DNA of 64,000 bases from Porites lobata (GCA_942486035.1 CALNXK010000080.1:1377001-1441000); one strand, 5' to 3'. Positions 1-10,194 are shown, counted from the stretch's first letter. Translations and numbers: made by a program. The notes: generated by a model from the letters alone, not told the origin.

Positions 1-80
1 GAACCAGATAGCCGTGACACAGCACCTTTTATAATAAGTAGAGGAGTTTGTATCTGCATTGTTTGAGAAGTTTTGAATAA

Positions 81-640
81 GGGAAAGTTCATTTAATATG
101 ACAAAGGGGGGGGATGAAGATATTGAAACTCGAAGCTTGAAATTTTAGCAGCCCCCCTCGCTAGCGGTTCAATTTTTTAGGAGCCCCCTCCTTGGTAGTC
201 GAAACAATTTCAGAGCCCCCCCTCCTCCTTCAATTCCTTTGCTCCCCTGAAAAAAGATCGCGAGACTGCATGTATTAAATATATTTACCGTTATTGTCTT
301 CAATGGTTTATACTATGACAAACTTGAGATACAGTTGTGATACAATTTTCTAAAGCATTTTTGGGATGAACAAGAGTGTAATGATTACTGAGACTACATT
401 TGTTATATCTGTAAACCACGTGATATAGCTGAGTTGCACAGGTCATTAAATTGTTGAGTTGAAAACCATCCGATCTGTATGATGATGTCATGTGTTGGTT
501 TTGAAGTATACAAATTTTCGGAGCCCCCCCTTCCAGCACAACAATTTTTTCAGAGCCCCCCCTTCGGGTGTCTAAAAATTTTCGGAGCCCCCCCTCAATA
601 TCTTCATCCCCCCCCCTTGTCATATTAAATGAACTTTCCC
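81..640. repeat. Inverted-repeat (MITE-like) element
   Basis: About 45 bases at 81-126 (gggaaagttcatttaatatg then a G-run) recur in reverse complement at 597-640. The interior is built from degenerate runs of gagccccccc next to AT-rich words. No credible protein is encoded; the 107-codon minus-strand reading frame here is simply read through the repeat. It is a non-autonomous terminal-inverted-repeat element of unknown family. Confidence 0.6.
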
Positions 641-984
641 TAACAATAACAATTTCCAGTCAACGAACCATGAAAGCTCAAGGCAAAATCGCAAAGGATT
701 AGTCTCAGTGAAGAAATGAAAGGAAAAACAATTAGGAAACTTACGGCCGAGCAATACATCAAAATACCAGTGATCACGTGAAGAAATTACCGTGAGGAAA
801 CTAGGCACGAGTCAAATCCCCACCTCGCTCCCCGACTTCCATGGACTTCCATGAATATGCTAAGCAAATCCTGAGAAATCCCCCACCCCCACGGGCTAAC
901 CATGCCTTCAAATACCATAAAAATCCCCCACATTGCCCCACATAGGCCCGGGGTGGGGGGGGTCGGGGTTTCAATTGATAAGTG

Positions 985-2585
985 CATTACGAAAACTAAG
1001 ACCCTCGAAAACGAAGACCTAAGACCTAAGACCCGTCTTAGTTTTCGAGATTACGAAAACTAAGACCCCCTAAAATCGAATCCGTCGAAATATAAAGTCA
1101 AATTGTAACCGAAATAGGTCTGACCTGTCAAATTATATCTTGTTCGATCCTTTCCACCGAGTTTTAGGTCAAATTTAACGGTAAATTTAGGGGTCTTAGT
1201 TTTCGTAATTTCGAAAACTAAGACCCCTCTTAGTTTTCGTAATTACGAAAACTAAGACCCCCACCAAAACTATCTCTAAAATTTCTACAAAGTCGAATTA
1301 CGACCGTTTGAAGATTATAATCCGTCAAACAAAACTACTATCATACGCGTGCTAATTCTACGATCCGCTAACAATTTGAAGACTCGCTTTAAAAAGAGGA
1401 CGAAAGCCATAGACTTCCTACGTATCTATTGTACACTGAAAATATGCCTTACCCCTATTGGTCTTTAATTTTGTTGTTTATCCTTTAAATCATGAAACTG
1501 GCTTTCCACTGGAGATGGATGTTTTTCTTTGTGTCTCTGCGATGGAGATTGCGTTACCTGTAACTATCACCTGAGGGGGTTCGTGTGTAGCGGTTGTCGT
1601 GTTTATTTTATTGTTCTGAAATTAGAACTCCAATTCTCGAGACGATGCTTTGCTAGTACAGGGAATTCATTCACTCATTCGTTGTTTTAATTATTATTAT
1701 TATTTTCATGAGTGATTTTAGCGATTATCCCTCACAGACTATATCTCCTTGCCCTCCACCCCTACCCCTCAACTACCTTTGCATTGTAACGCGGTGATCT
1801 CCGGGGTGGCAACGATAAAAAACAAACGCTAGAAAAGAGCAATGTGGCATATTCTCCTTTTTTCGCCCTTTTTATAAAAGCACTTTTCTATCTATGACCT
1901 GGCCAGAAAAGGAAAAACAAAATCCGTAGTTTTGTGTGATGTTTAACCGATAACGCCGTTGAGACTTAGCGATCAGACATTCAGGTCGCAGCGACGTGTC
2001 AGCCCGCAACGAAGACAAAAGTCTATCTCCAGTGGAAAACCAATTTTATGACTTTAAGGATAAACAACCAAAATTATAGGGGAAAGGCATATTTTCAGTG
2101 TACAATTATACGTAGGTAGTCTATAGCTTTCATCCCCTTCTTAAAGCCACAATATTGATAATGTATGTCTGCAAATTGTTAGAAGAAGCGGATCGTCTAG
2201 CACGCGTATGATAGTAGTTTTTGTTTGTCTTATTACGGATTATAATCTTCAAACGGTCGTAATTCGACTTTGTAGAAATTTTAGAGATAGTTTTGGTGGG
2301 GGTCTTAGTTTTCGTAATTACGAAAACTAAGAGGGGTCTTAGTTTTCGAAATTACGAAAACTAAGACCCCTAAATTTACCGTTAAATTTGACCTAAAACT
2401 CGGTGGAAAGGATCGAACAAGATATAATTTGACAGGTCAGACCCAGACCTATTTCGGTTACAATTTGACTTTATATTTCGACGGATTCGATTTTAGGGGG
2501 TCTTAGTTTTCGTAATCTCGAAAACTAAGACGGGTCTTAGGTCTTAGGTCTTCGTTTTCGAGGGTCTTAGTTTTCGTAACACCCC
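985..2585. mobile_element. Large foldback element with ~550 bp arms
   Basis: The left arm (about 985-1530) and right arm (about 2020-2585) are imperfect reverse complements along almost their whole length. Each outer arm is itself modular, with repeated head-to-head copies of the word acgaaaactaagaccc around ttacgaaaactaag/cttagttttcgtaa palindromes. The roughly 490-bp centre has no usable reading frame. It looks like a non-autonomous foldback DNA transposon. I found no clear target-site duplication and do not recognise the family. Confidence 0.75.
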
Positions 2586-3290
2586 GCAACTATTGCCAGT
2601 CCCCAATCCCGCTTTAGAAATGAAAAAGCGCAAAAGTTTAAAGGAAAGAGAATCCATTTTTTGGCGAATCATAAGCAATTTGACTTTTTTTAAAGTCTGT
2701 TAAAGAAAATGTATGAAAATATTCCTCAATGACGTCATAGCTTTTTCGATAAATGTGAATTTTGAGAACGAAGGTTAAACTTGTTAGTAAGTCAGATTTT
2801 TTATTGCGACATTCTTAAGCCATTGGCATTGGTTTTATTGTGAAAGATGCAAGACGTTTGGGTTTTACGGAGTGTTTTTTTTATGTTCTGGTCACGTGAC
2901 TTACGACATATGGTGTGACTCATTAAACGTGACCGAAGAAGAACCTTTAAACCCTTGCTTAACGCATTCTCAAACCTTTGTTATTGTTTCACCTCGTTCC
3001 AATTTGTATGTTGGCGAATTTTTCTGAAGCTGAATTTTAAAGGACGTGCCTTTGGAATAAATACGTTACTTAGTTACAGAGGCTAGTTTTTTTGTAGTTT
3101 ACGTTAAAAACAAAGTTATTTTATGCTGACTCGCATGGCTCCCTTGTTGACTCGCATGGCTCGCGGACCGCCATGCGAGTCGTCACTTGATTCCATCCAC
3201 CAAACTGACATCCTCCTCTCACAAGACATTTCACTTTTCTTATATGAAAGTTCTTGATGAAATGTTCATAAAAGTCAAAGTGTCTTCAAT
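2586..3290. other. Gene-free spacer
   Basis: AT-rich sequence with no convincing reading frame. At 3127-3180 there is a short cluster of the word gactcgcatggctcgc in both orientations, and the same word returns at 4920-4980 on the far side of the element at 3439-4833. Confidence 0.5.
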
Positions 3291-3317
3291 TTTTAAGGAA
3301 AAAAACAACTCAGGATA

Positions 3318-3400
3318 GAATGAGTAGGATTCGAACTCGGACCATCCGATCTGGAGCGCATCACTCTAATCCCTACACCACCGAGGATTTGGTGATGAAT
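3318..3400 (-). repeat. tRNA-derived SINE head or tRNA pseudogene
   Basis: On the minus strand the block reads like a tRNA: a box A-like ggtgtagggattagagtg, an anticodon-loop-like ctccaga (the CCA triplet of tRNA-Trp), and a clear box B gttcgaatcc. The acceptor, anticodon and T stems do not pair properly, so it is not a working tRNA gene. A T-rich stretch follows downstream on the minus strand, as expected for a SINE or retro-pseudogene. Confidence 0.5.
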
Positions 3401-3420
3401 ACCAGTTTGATTTAAATATA

Positions 3421-3438
3421 TAACCCTAACCCTAACCC
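3421..3438. repeat. Interstitial CCCTAA repeat, left tract
   Basis: Three TAACCC units abut the left terminal inverted repeat of the element at 3439-4833. CCCTAA/TTAGGG is the standard animal telomere repeat. Confidence 0.7.
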
Positions 3439-4833
3439 AACACCGCGGCAAAACGTCTACGCATGCGCCAGGTTGAGCATTTCCGGTCTCTTTTTCAGTC
3501 ACACTTTCCAGTCAGATCAAAGTCTCCCGCGCGCTCTCGGCTTCATTCTGTGTGCAGCCTGTGGTTCAGTTGTTCTGCTTTATGCTGCTCGTGTTTTTGA
3601 CTATTTTGTAGTTATTGAAATTGCTTTTATGGATAACCAGGCACAGATCACTGAAACAATTAGTCGATTAGATTCACAAAAGGTAAGATGATAATAACTC
3701 AGTGTGTAGTTCTGGCTAGAGCGTCAGGTAAACTGATTTTCATTCACGAAAATAAAGTTTTTGACTGTTATTTTTCACTTAACCTGGCTGAAACTAAGAC
3801 ATAAAATTAAAACGTTATCATTGCAAGCTTGTGTATTGTAGTTCTAATTTTCAGTTCTTCAGTTTCTCAGTCTACATGTGTTAAAGCCGATTCAAACTTT
3901 ATTTGGAAAACGACAACACACAATCGCTTTGTAGTTTTGTTTACCAGTGGGTTTTACCGTGTTTTAAAACGAAACTCTTCTGGGTTGATTGCCATGAAAC
4001 ATCAGCTTAATTATACTGTTGAGCCGGTTGGCAGCAATTTGACAACTCTATTTATTTATTTATTTTTTCATTCTCAGAATCAGAGAGCGAAAGCTGGTTC
4101 AGTGGCTTTTAGAAGTCGAACTTTTCATGGCATGTATTTAGCAGCTAGAAGTTTCGTGTTTGTATGAGATGCAGCCGAGCCGCACAGTCTGAAATTATTG
4201 AAGTCTTCAACAAAAGAACAACCATGTAAAAGAATTAAATAGGCATTTTCTTGAATGAAAGTCATTTATAGGCATGTTTAGTTTCCCGGTGATTGCAGTC
4301 ATCAAAGTCAAAGTTGTTATTAAATCCCGCCCATCTTTTGTTTTGAGTTCTTGTTTTCTCTGATAATAAAACAAATTATTGAACGGACTAAAATTTTATT
4401 TCCTGGTTTTAGTGTTTTTATGATAATGATGACGTCTTTATTTTGGTTTCTTTCATAAGTATTGTTATTCTTTTCTTAGTTGTCGCCTTCTCCCAAATTA
4501 ACTTATGCCAAACCAGTAGCATGCAAGAAAGCCAGTAAAAACAAATTCGTCTTGTCGAGCGCTCGCGACCTGCAAACTTCAAACATCATTTTCACCGTTG
4601 GTGCAAACAGATAACCATGTGGTGCAAAAGTTTGAGAATAGAAAAATATATAAGCTTTCGAATGAAGTGATTTTTTTGGCCCCCTTTTTTGTCTGTTTCG
4701 CCCTTTTTGCTTTTAAACTTGGCGCGACGGCAAAGTTATGCTTACGCTATTGGTTTATATACTAGACCGGAAATAAAAAGCTGACCGGATATTAAATTTT
4801 GTGCTCATGCGCATTGCGTTTTGCCGCGGTGTT
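3439..4833. mobile_element. TIR element bounded by CCCTAA tracts
   Basis: The left end (caccgcggcaaaacg, then gcatgcgc and ttccggtc, 3441-3487) is matched in reverse complement at about 4757-4832, giving an imperfect TIR of about 60 bp. CCCTAA units in the same orientation lie immediately outside both ends, as if the element had landed inside a telomere-type tract. A small plus-strand reading frame near the left end contains a methionine at 3629 and runs into a good splice donor (aaaag|gtaaga at about 3684). A possible acceptor precedes 4078. The encoded peptides are short and unrecognised. Confidence 0.55.
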
Positions 4834-4869
4834 CCCTAACCCTAACCCTAACCCTAACCCTAACCCTAC
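4834..4869. repeat. Interstitial CCCTAA repeat, right tract
   Basis: Six near-perfect CCCTAA units lie immediately outside the right TIR of the element at 3439-4833, in the same orientation as the left tract. The array explains the Arg-Val repetitive frame on the minus strand. Confidence 0.85.
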
Positions 4870-5949
4870 TTTGTGTACGAATCATTAATGTGTCAACGTC
4901 AGTTTGGCGGATGGAATTAAGCTGACGCGCATGGCTCGCATGTTGACTCGCATGACTCGCTGGCTCGCTGGCTCGCATATTATACACACTCAGCATGGGA
5001 CGCCATCGAGGAGAGAACAACAGAGGCCAAGAAAGACAAAACGCTAGGTTAATATCGCTATTGTTCGCTAATATGATCGTAAGTGTGTGTGCTTTATTGT
5101 TGCTTTTATCTGTTTGTGTAAACCTCAAGAGCGTTTTGTGTGCGTAACTGTGTAATTTTGCCGCTTTGTGGCGAGGGTTGTTTGGCGGGACCGCCATCTT
5201 TTCTGTAGGACCAGTCAGATCGTCATCGATCAGTCACCTTTTTTATCCGAATTACGCAACGGATAGCCTTCAGGATAGGAGGTTTTATTCATTGATTACA
5301 CTCCTTTAAGGTGCGCCTATTCTTTTGTGGATTGGATAAGCCGTTCCTCATATCAATCCGTTCGAGTGTGGGCTTTTGTTGATTTCTTTCTGTTTCTTGA
5401 TATTTCCCTCCAAATTTCACAGCCCTGACACAGCGGTGGGATTGATTTGTTTTTCTAAATACTTACTTTTGTTGAAGGTAGTTATATTGGTTGCTTGTTT
5501 TTGAATTTGTTGTCTTTTAACGCATCTAATCGCTTTTTAAAATAAGCTTCCTGATTGTGTGGTAGTTTTAATCAGTGTTGAATTTTAATCGCTGCTTCCA
5601 GGGAGGTAAATATTGTTGTAGATCAGGGGTGTTGTTGTTTATATCATGTTTTGCTGTGCTTGCGTGGCCTTGAAAATCTTTTCATTGTTCCTTTCAAAAA
5701 CAGCGTGCCTTCGGGAATAAGCTGTATTTGGTTTTCATATTTGGTGTATGTAAATAAAGTCTGGTGTTGAACACACAAGTGTGACACATAATTGACCTTA
5801 AATCACAACTTAAATTCACCAAATATTTGATAATTATTTCAATTAAATAAGGACAAAAATACAATAAAAACGTTTTTAGTTAATGGAAAATACTTAATTA
5901 TAATAAGAATAAAGTGTAACAACGATAATAATCAAAAGAAAAGTGACAT

Positions 5950-7664
5950 ATGGTACTCTTTGTATTATTGGTAACAACAATTTTGCTGTATGATTTAGTC
6001 TTCAACATTAGTTATTTTTTACCTGAAACATGCTTTTTCTTTCTGCATCTTGTGGCATCTGTTTTATATAGTCATGTCATAATGGCTTCTATTTCAGAAG
6101 CATTTCCAAACTTTGCAAGGCTTCCTTACAGACTCTATATCCCTTCAAGTTTCTGCCAAACTCCAATTAAAAAATGGCATGCTAATGGAGTGGGGCAAGT
6201 TTTTGTCACTAAAATTGATTCAAATTTGGGTGTGCTTCAGTGGGCAATGTTACTGTTATTATGTTTGTGTTTGCAACAGTTTAAAACAAGGCATTTCCAT
6301 CTCATCCTCTTATCCAATTTACTCTATTCGAGTTTAACTCTGGTTTGTGTTGTAGTTACAGTCATCGTCCTAATGAACTGGAAAGTCATTTGCAACACTT
6401 TTTCAAGGCAAATTGCAAAGTACAGCCAAACACTAAATAATATTATTTGCTGGAGATTAATTTCTTTCCTTCTGTTTTTATTACAAAATTATTTTTACAT
6501 CTGCTTGAACCTCTTTACAAAACCTGCTTACAGTTCAAGTCAACATCCAAATACTCCCTTGTGCAATATTTTTGGAGTCTAGCATCAAAAGTTTTCTTTC
6601 CACTGTTATGGTTACATGCCTTTTACCGTATTACAGCATCTTGTTTAACATTACAACAATTCAATCTCTGGCAGTGGGAAGGTCAGTTCCCTTTTACTTA
6701 GCAGCCACTGTTCTCCTTCTGACCATATCTGCTCTACCCTATCAATTTCTGGCAGGTTTTTATTTGGTAACTGCAACAACAGTTGGTGAGAGCTTTGATG
6801 CTAGTTCCATTCATTCTACAGACCTTCCCCTATTGTTCCCTGCTTTGTATCTTTTCCTTGGTATGTTATTAAGCTATTCTTGTCTAAAAATGGTAAAATT
6901 TCACCACCCTGGCTTTTTCCTCAGCATGGTGTTCAAGTCAAAAAGGTTTGTTACCTCTATTCTAGTTACAGATGTAACAGGAAAATCACACTCTTTTTCC
7001 TTTGCACCATATGCAACTGTCTTTGACTTGAGATCACAGATGAATTCCAAATTTAACATAACTAGTGATTTATACTGGCTATCAAACAGAGGTAAACCTT
7101 TGCATGACTTTGTGTCATTAAAAGAGATATCAGGGGCTGTAATTATGAATGGGCATTTAACTGGAGGTGCTAAATGTTGCCTTAAGGGGTGTGAAAATGA
7201 TGCAGGTGCACGTAAATTTGACAGCCTTATTGGAAAATATGAAATTAAGTGCAGCCCTCAATACCTTATTGGGGACATGGAAAAAGTAAAAAATCTAAGG
7301 GTGTGTGATAAACACTATGCCAGTTTGGCATCTAGGGGTCATAAGCCTGCAAAAGGTAAAAGTTCATCAAAATCTCGAAGTGACGCCCAGCGTGGCATTC
7401 TAAAGGTCAGTCCATGCACTGTGCAATGTTCGCAGTGCAGAAATGAAGCTAGTCTGTCTTTCCAGTGATGCTCCCTGCAATAAACACAACATAAATGTAT
7501 TCAACAACTTGTTTGCAGTACCATGCAACCTTCTAGATGAGCAAACTGGAAATAAAACTGATTTTCACAATGACCTTTATCATGCTAAAGATTCAATTGA
7601 TGAATCTAAAACAAGCAACATATGTATATCATGTCAGCCCTTCTTTCTGAGATCTGTAAAAATA
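5950..7664 (+). pseudogene. Decayed multi-membrane / ubiquitin-like / Cys-rich protein gene
   Basis: Three consecutive plus-strand frames form one broken gene. The first (5950-6582) and second (open from about 6572 to 7468) join by a frameshift near 6575; a third (about 7443-7664) continues after another shift near 7460. The product starts with about eight hydrophobic segments (for example residues 2-24 and 105-165 of the first frame). These are followed by a ubiquitin-fold-like block (about 6958-7166: beta strand VTSILVTDVTGKSHSF, a helix DLRSQMNSKF, then NRGKPLHDF) ending in LTGGA, the place where ubiquitin ends in RLRGG. A Cys/His-rich segment follows (CCLKGC, CSPQY, VCDKHYASL, QCSQC). The frame is cut at 7665 by a MITE, and what looks like its continuation (NEYESLKKHKS, HHLGL) resumes at 7891. 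I do not recognise the family. A transposon-borne gene is an inference from the repeat-rich setting. Confidence 0.5.
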
Positions 7665-7890
7665 CAGGGCCCGGTTCCTGAGAGGCCGATTAGCGCTAAC
7701 CCAGGATTAAGATTTTGTTCCACTTTTTTTGCTTATAGTAACATTTTGTGTAAATCGTTACCGTGTCTCAGAGTAAGGGCTCAACAGTACTTTGTGAGCT
7801 TGAGTTACATGCTCTTAGCAAGAAAACCATGCTTAATATTTCGCTTAATCCTGGGTTAAACTTAACCATCATTCTAGGAACCGGGCCCAG
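7665..7890. mobile_element. MITE inserted in the 5950-7960 gene remnant
   Basis: The TIR gggcccggttcct at 7667 pairs with aggaaccgggccc at 7876-7888, and subterminal words (taacccaggattaag / ttaatcctgggtta) also pair. The CAGGG-type start is hAT-like. Coding-like sequence is present on both sides, so the element appears to interrupt an older reading frame. I could not find a convincing 8-bp duplication. Confidence 0.7.
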
Positions 7891-8058
7891 AATGAGTACG
7901 AGAGTTTGAAGAAACACAAAAGTGTTCTAATACATCATCTTGGTCTGACCCCGCTATTAATTTTTTCAATGTTTTTTAATTTTTTAGATTTTTTAAATGA
8001 ACAATAGTGAGCAGCACAAAGCAACGCGAGGATCTTGTTTACTTGATTTCATTTCTCT

Positions 8059-8097
8059 GAGCGGTTTCGTCTGATCACACAGACTTCATCAGGGAGT
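8059..8097 (-). ncRNA. Hammerhead-ribozyme-like motif, minus-strand copy
   Basis: The minus-strand reading repeats the CTGATGA (8092-8086), GTCTG/CAGAC stem II and GAAA (8068-8065) of the copy at 8373-8415. The bases after GAAA read CCGCTCAGAG, so helix III and the 3' strand of stem I have decayed. This copy is therefore less likely to be active. Confidence 0.4.
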
Positions 8098-8372
8098 ATG
8101 ACAAGATAGAGCTAAGGAAATAACTTTATACCTAATGATTAAGACAAAATCACGTTCCTGTAAGTGTGCAATGTTTAACTTTGGGGCTCACAGATTTAAC
8201 ATTAAATCCGTGAGCCCCAAAATTAAACATTGCAAATTTTGTAATGCAAGATTATAGTAATATCCTGGACGCATATTTTGTGGGTGTTTTTTGCTGTTCA
8301 CACCCTTACAGGCATGTGATTTGGTCTTAATCATTAGGTATAAAGTTAGTTCCTTAGCTCTATCTTGTTATA

Positions 8373-8415
8373 CTCCCTGATGAAGTCTGTGTGATCAGAC
8401 GAAACCGGTCGGAGG
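8373..8415 (+). ncRNA. Hammerhead-ribozyme-like motif, plus-strand copy
   Basis: Reading 5' to 3': a stem I strand ctcc (8373-8376), conserved core CTGATGA (8377-8383), stem II GTCTG / CAGAC closing a six-base loop (8385-8400), GAAA (8401-8404), then CCGGTC with a minimal stem III, the NUH cleavage triplet GTC (8408-8410), and ggag (8411-8414) to close stem I. All core elements are in the right order for a type I ribozyme with minimal helix III. One extra A (8384) between the core and stem II is non-canonical and may reduce or abolish activity. Catalysis is not shown. Confidence 0.5.
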
Positions 8416-8464
8416 AATAAAATCAAGTAAGCAAGATCCACGCGTTGCTTTATGCTGTTCACTA

Positions 8465-8640
8465 GTGTTCATTTAAAAAATTAAAAAATTAAAAGATTAA
8501 AAATATTTCAAAAATTAAAAAAATAATACAACATTAAAAAGTTAAAAAATTTAAAAAATAAGAAAATTTTAAAAAAATTAAAAATTACAAAAAAAATTAC
8601 AAAAAAATCACGAAAAAATTAAAAAATTAAAAAAAAAAGG
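8465..8640. repeat. A/T low-complexity tract
   Basis: Nearly uninterrupted aaaaatt-type words follow the hammerhead element. This may be an expanded A-rich tail, and it separates the two coding remnants on either side. Confidence 0.7.
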
Positions 8641-8705
8641 AGTAAGCGAACACACGACCCACCAAAAGAACTGAAAATTAGTGTGAGAGACGAAGAGCTG
8701 AAGAG

Positions 8706-9317
8706 CTATCCTTTGAGCAATCACCAGAGAATAAATCATTTAAGGAAATGATTGCTGCCCTACAAAAGGACACATTGCCCTCTAGTGATAGTGAAGAAGA
8801 ATTTGAAAGTGATCTTAGACTTTTAGACAGTTCAGAAGATTTATTTTTCCAAAGACTTGATGATCCCACTGAAAATGAAAAGCAAAGGATGTGTGCCAAA
8901 TCTTACATGTCTGATTTGTTTGACCAAACATATGATTATCAAATGGTAAAAACAACAGAATTATGGGAGTACGGAGAATGTGACAGATCACTGACACCAA
9001 AGTTGGGAAATGATTTTAATCGCTTGGAGCAAGTCAGGCGTTTAATTTTGAAGAAGGGATTTCAAGAGCCCCTGATTATTTCCTGTGACCTGCACACTGG
9101 CTGTGCTTATTTGACTGAGGGGAACCATCGCCTCTGGGTGGCACTGAGAGAAAAAATCCCTTTTGTAGCCTGCCATGTGATTCCTCCTCAATGGTTTCCA
9201 CCCAATGGATCATTTAAAAATGTCAATGCAGACCTTACAATATTACAGTGTAAAGAAGTCATACTTCCAGAGCATTTAGGACTAACAGTTCTCAACGCCA
9301 AGCAAGTTCAGTCATAA
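8706..9317 (+). CDS. ParB/sulfiredoxin-fold domain protein (ORF, possibly 5'-incomplete)
   Basis: The intact frame runs from Met at 8748 to the stop at 9315-9317 (189 residues). The same frame continues upstream to about 8706 (EELSFEQSPENKSF), suggesting the original start is lost. The N-terminal part is acidic (SSDSEEEFESD). Residues about 80-150 match the ParB/Srx N-terminal fold: a helix with LEQVRRLILKKGF, the strand EPLIISC, then the signature EGNHRL and the strand FVACHVIPPQW. In ParB-type domains the corresponding G-x-HR loop binds nucleotide or forms the nuclease/CTPase site. Function in animals is unknown. It lies on the same strand as the broken ubiquitin-like gene at 5950-7960, and both could be parts of one mobile-element gene split by later insertions. 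It could be expressed, but the setting argues for a relic. Confidence 0.5.
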   Translation, partial: LSFEQSPENKSFKEMIAALQKDTLPSSDSEEEFESDLRLLDSSEDLFFQRLDDPTENEKQRMCAKSYMSDLFDQTYDYQMVKTTELWEYGECDRSLTPKLGNDFNRLEQVRRLILKKGFQEPLIISCDLHTGCAYLTEGNHRLWVALREKIPFVACHVIPPQWFPPNGSFKNVNADLTILQCKEVILPEHLGLTVLNAKQVQS

Positions 9318-10185
9318 ATCAATAACTCCCAAACAAAAATCCTGGGGTAAGCTTATAATTTGACAATCTGAAGCAAAACCCTCATTCTGCTTTAAATGGT
9401 AATTTGCCACTGAATTGTCCTGAATGGGTTTTGATGTCCTAGGTCATGAGTTTAAAACACTGTTAATAATTTCACTACTAAGCGTCTTGAACAGGGTGTC
9501 CTTAAATGCCTCTGTTAATAATGAATTTCATCGGCTCCAAGACACAAGACAATACTAGTTGCTCGTGGAAAGGTATTTTGAATAGACCACTTAGTTAAGT
9601 TTGGTAACAATAACATGCACAAAGCTGCATAGAGCCAGACGTGCTTTACACAAAAATAATAATTTAACAAAACTGTTTTCCTTCGGGAATGAGTTAGAAA
9701 ATTACAGGAGTATTCCCTACACAGGGAAATGCATTGAAACAAAAGATATTAACACTCACCTCTTTTCCGCCCTGCCGCTAAACGAACTTTGAAGGGATTG
9801 ATATGATGAACCATCAACAATGAAGACCTGAGATTACACGTACTCAAAGCCTGGTATGTCCTTAGATGAACCTCCTATTGCTGAGTCGAGACACCATAAC
9901 ATCGCTGTGCACTGGCCCTCGAAAGTGTGACCGGTAGATATGACTGCTCGACAATCATACTCGACGATCGAAAGGAATCTTAAAAAATCATTACACCTCT
10001 GAAGGTTTCATTCAAAATAAGTACATTATACTGGTTTTCTGTTTCAATAGGAATCTTAATATCGCCAAATCTAAGAAAATGAAGCAAGATAAGCGTAAGA
10101 AATTCTATTATTTTATCCTCCTCATCAACAACGACTTTGCCCGCCATTTTGAAAAGTCACCGAAGCGAGACATGACGTCATACTG
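9318..10185. other. Gene-free spacer
   Basis: No reading frame with recognisable content; short overlapping frames on both strands at 9515-9792 have no supporting features. Confidence 0.5.
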
Positions 10186-10194
10186 GCATGAGGA

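Larger units (their letters stand above)
7978..8490. mobile_element. Inverted-repeat element carrying two hammerhead-like cores
   Basis: The arms at about 7978-8172 and 8302-8490 are reverse complements. The centre contains a further perfect-looking hairpin (8167-8237, stem around tttggggctcac / gtgagccccaaa). Each arm includes a CTGATGA…GAAAC hammerhead-like core. Such motifs are characteristic of Penelope-like elements and retrozymes, so this may be a head-to-head pair of Penelope pseudo-LTR fragments. No reverse transcriptase is present here. Confidence 0.65.

Noticed and set aside
3318..3400. A functional tRNA-Trp gene on the minus strand
   Set aside because: Box B and a CCA-containing loop are present, but the acceptor, anticodon and T stems do not pair, so a SINE head or pseudogene is more likely.
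4805..5197. A 130-codon minus-strand protein ending in Arg-Val repeats
   Set aside because: The repeat is the translated CCCTAA array; no domain is seen.
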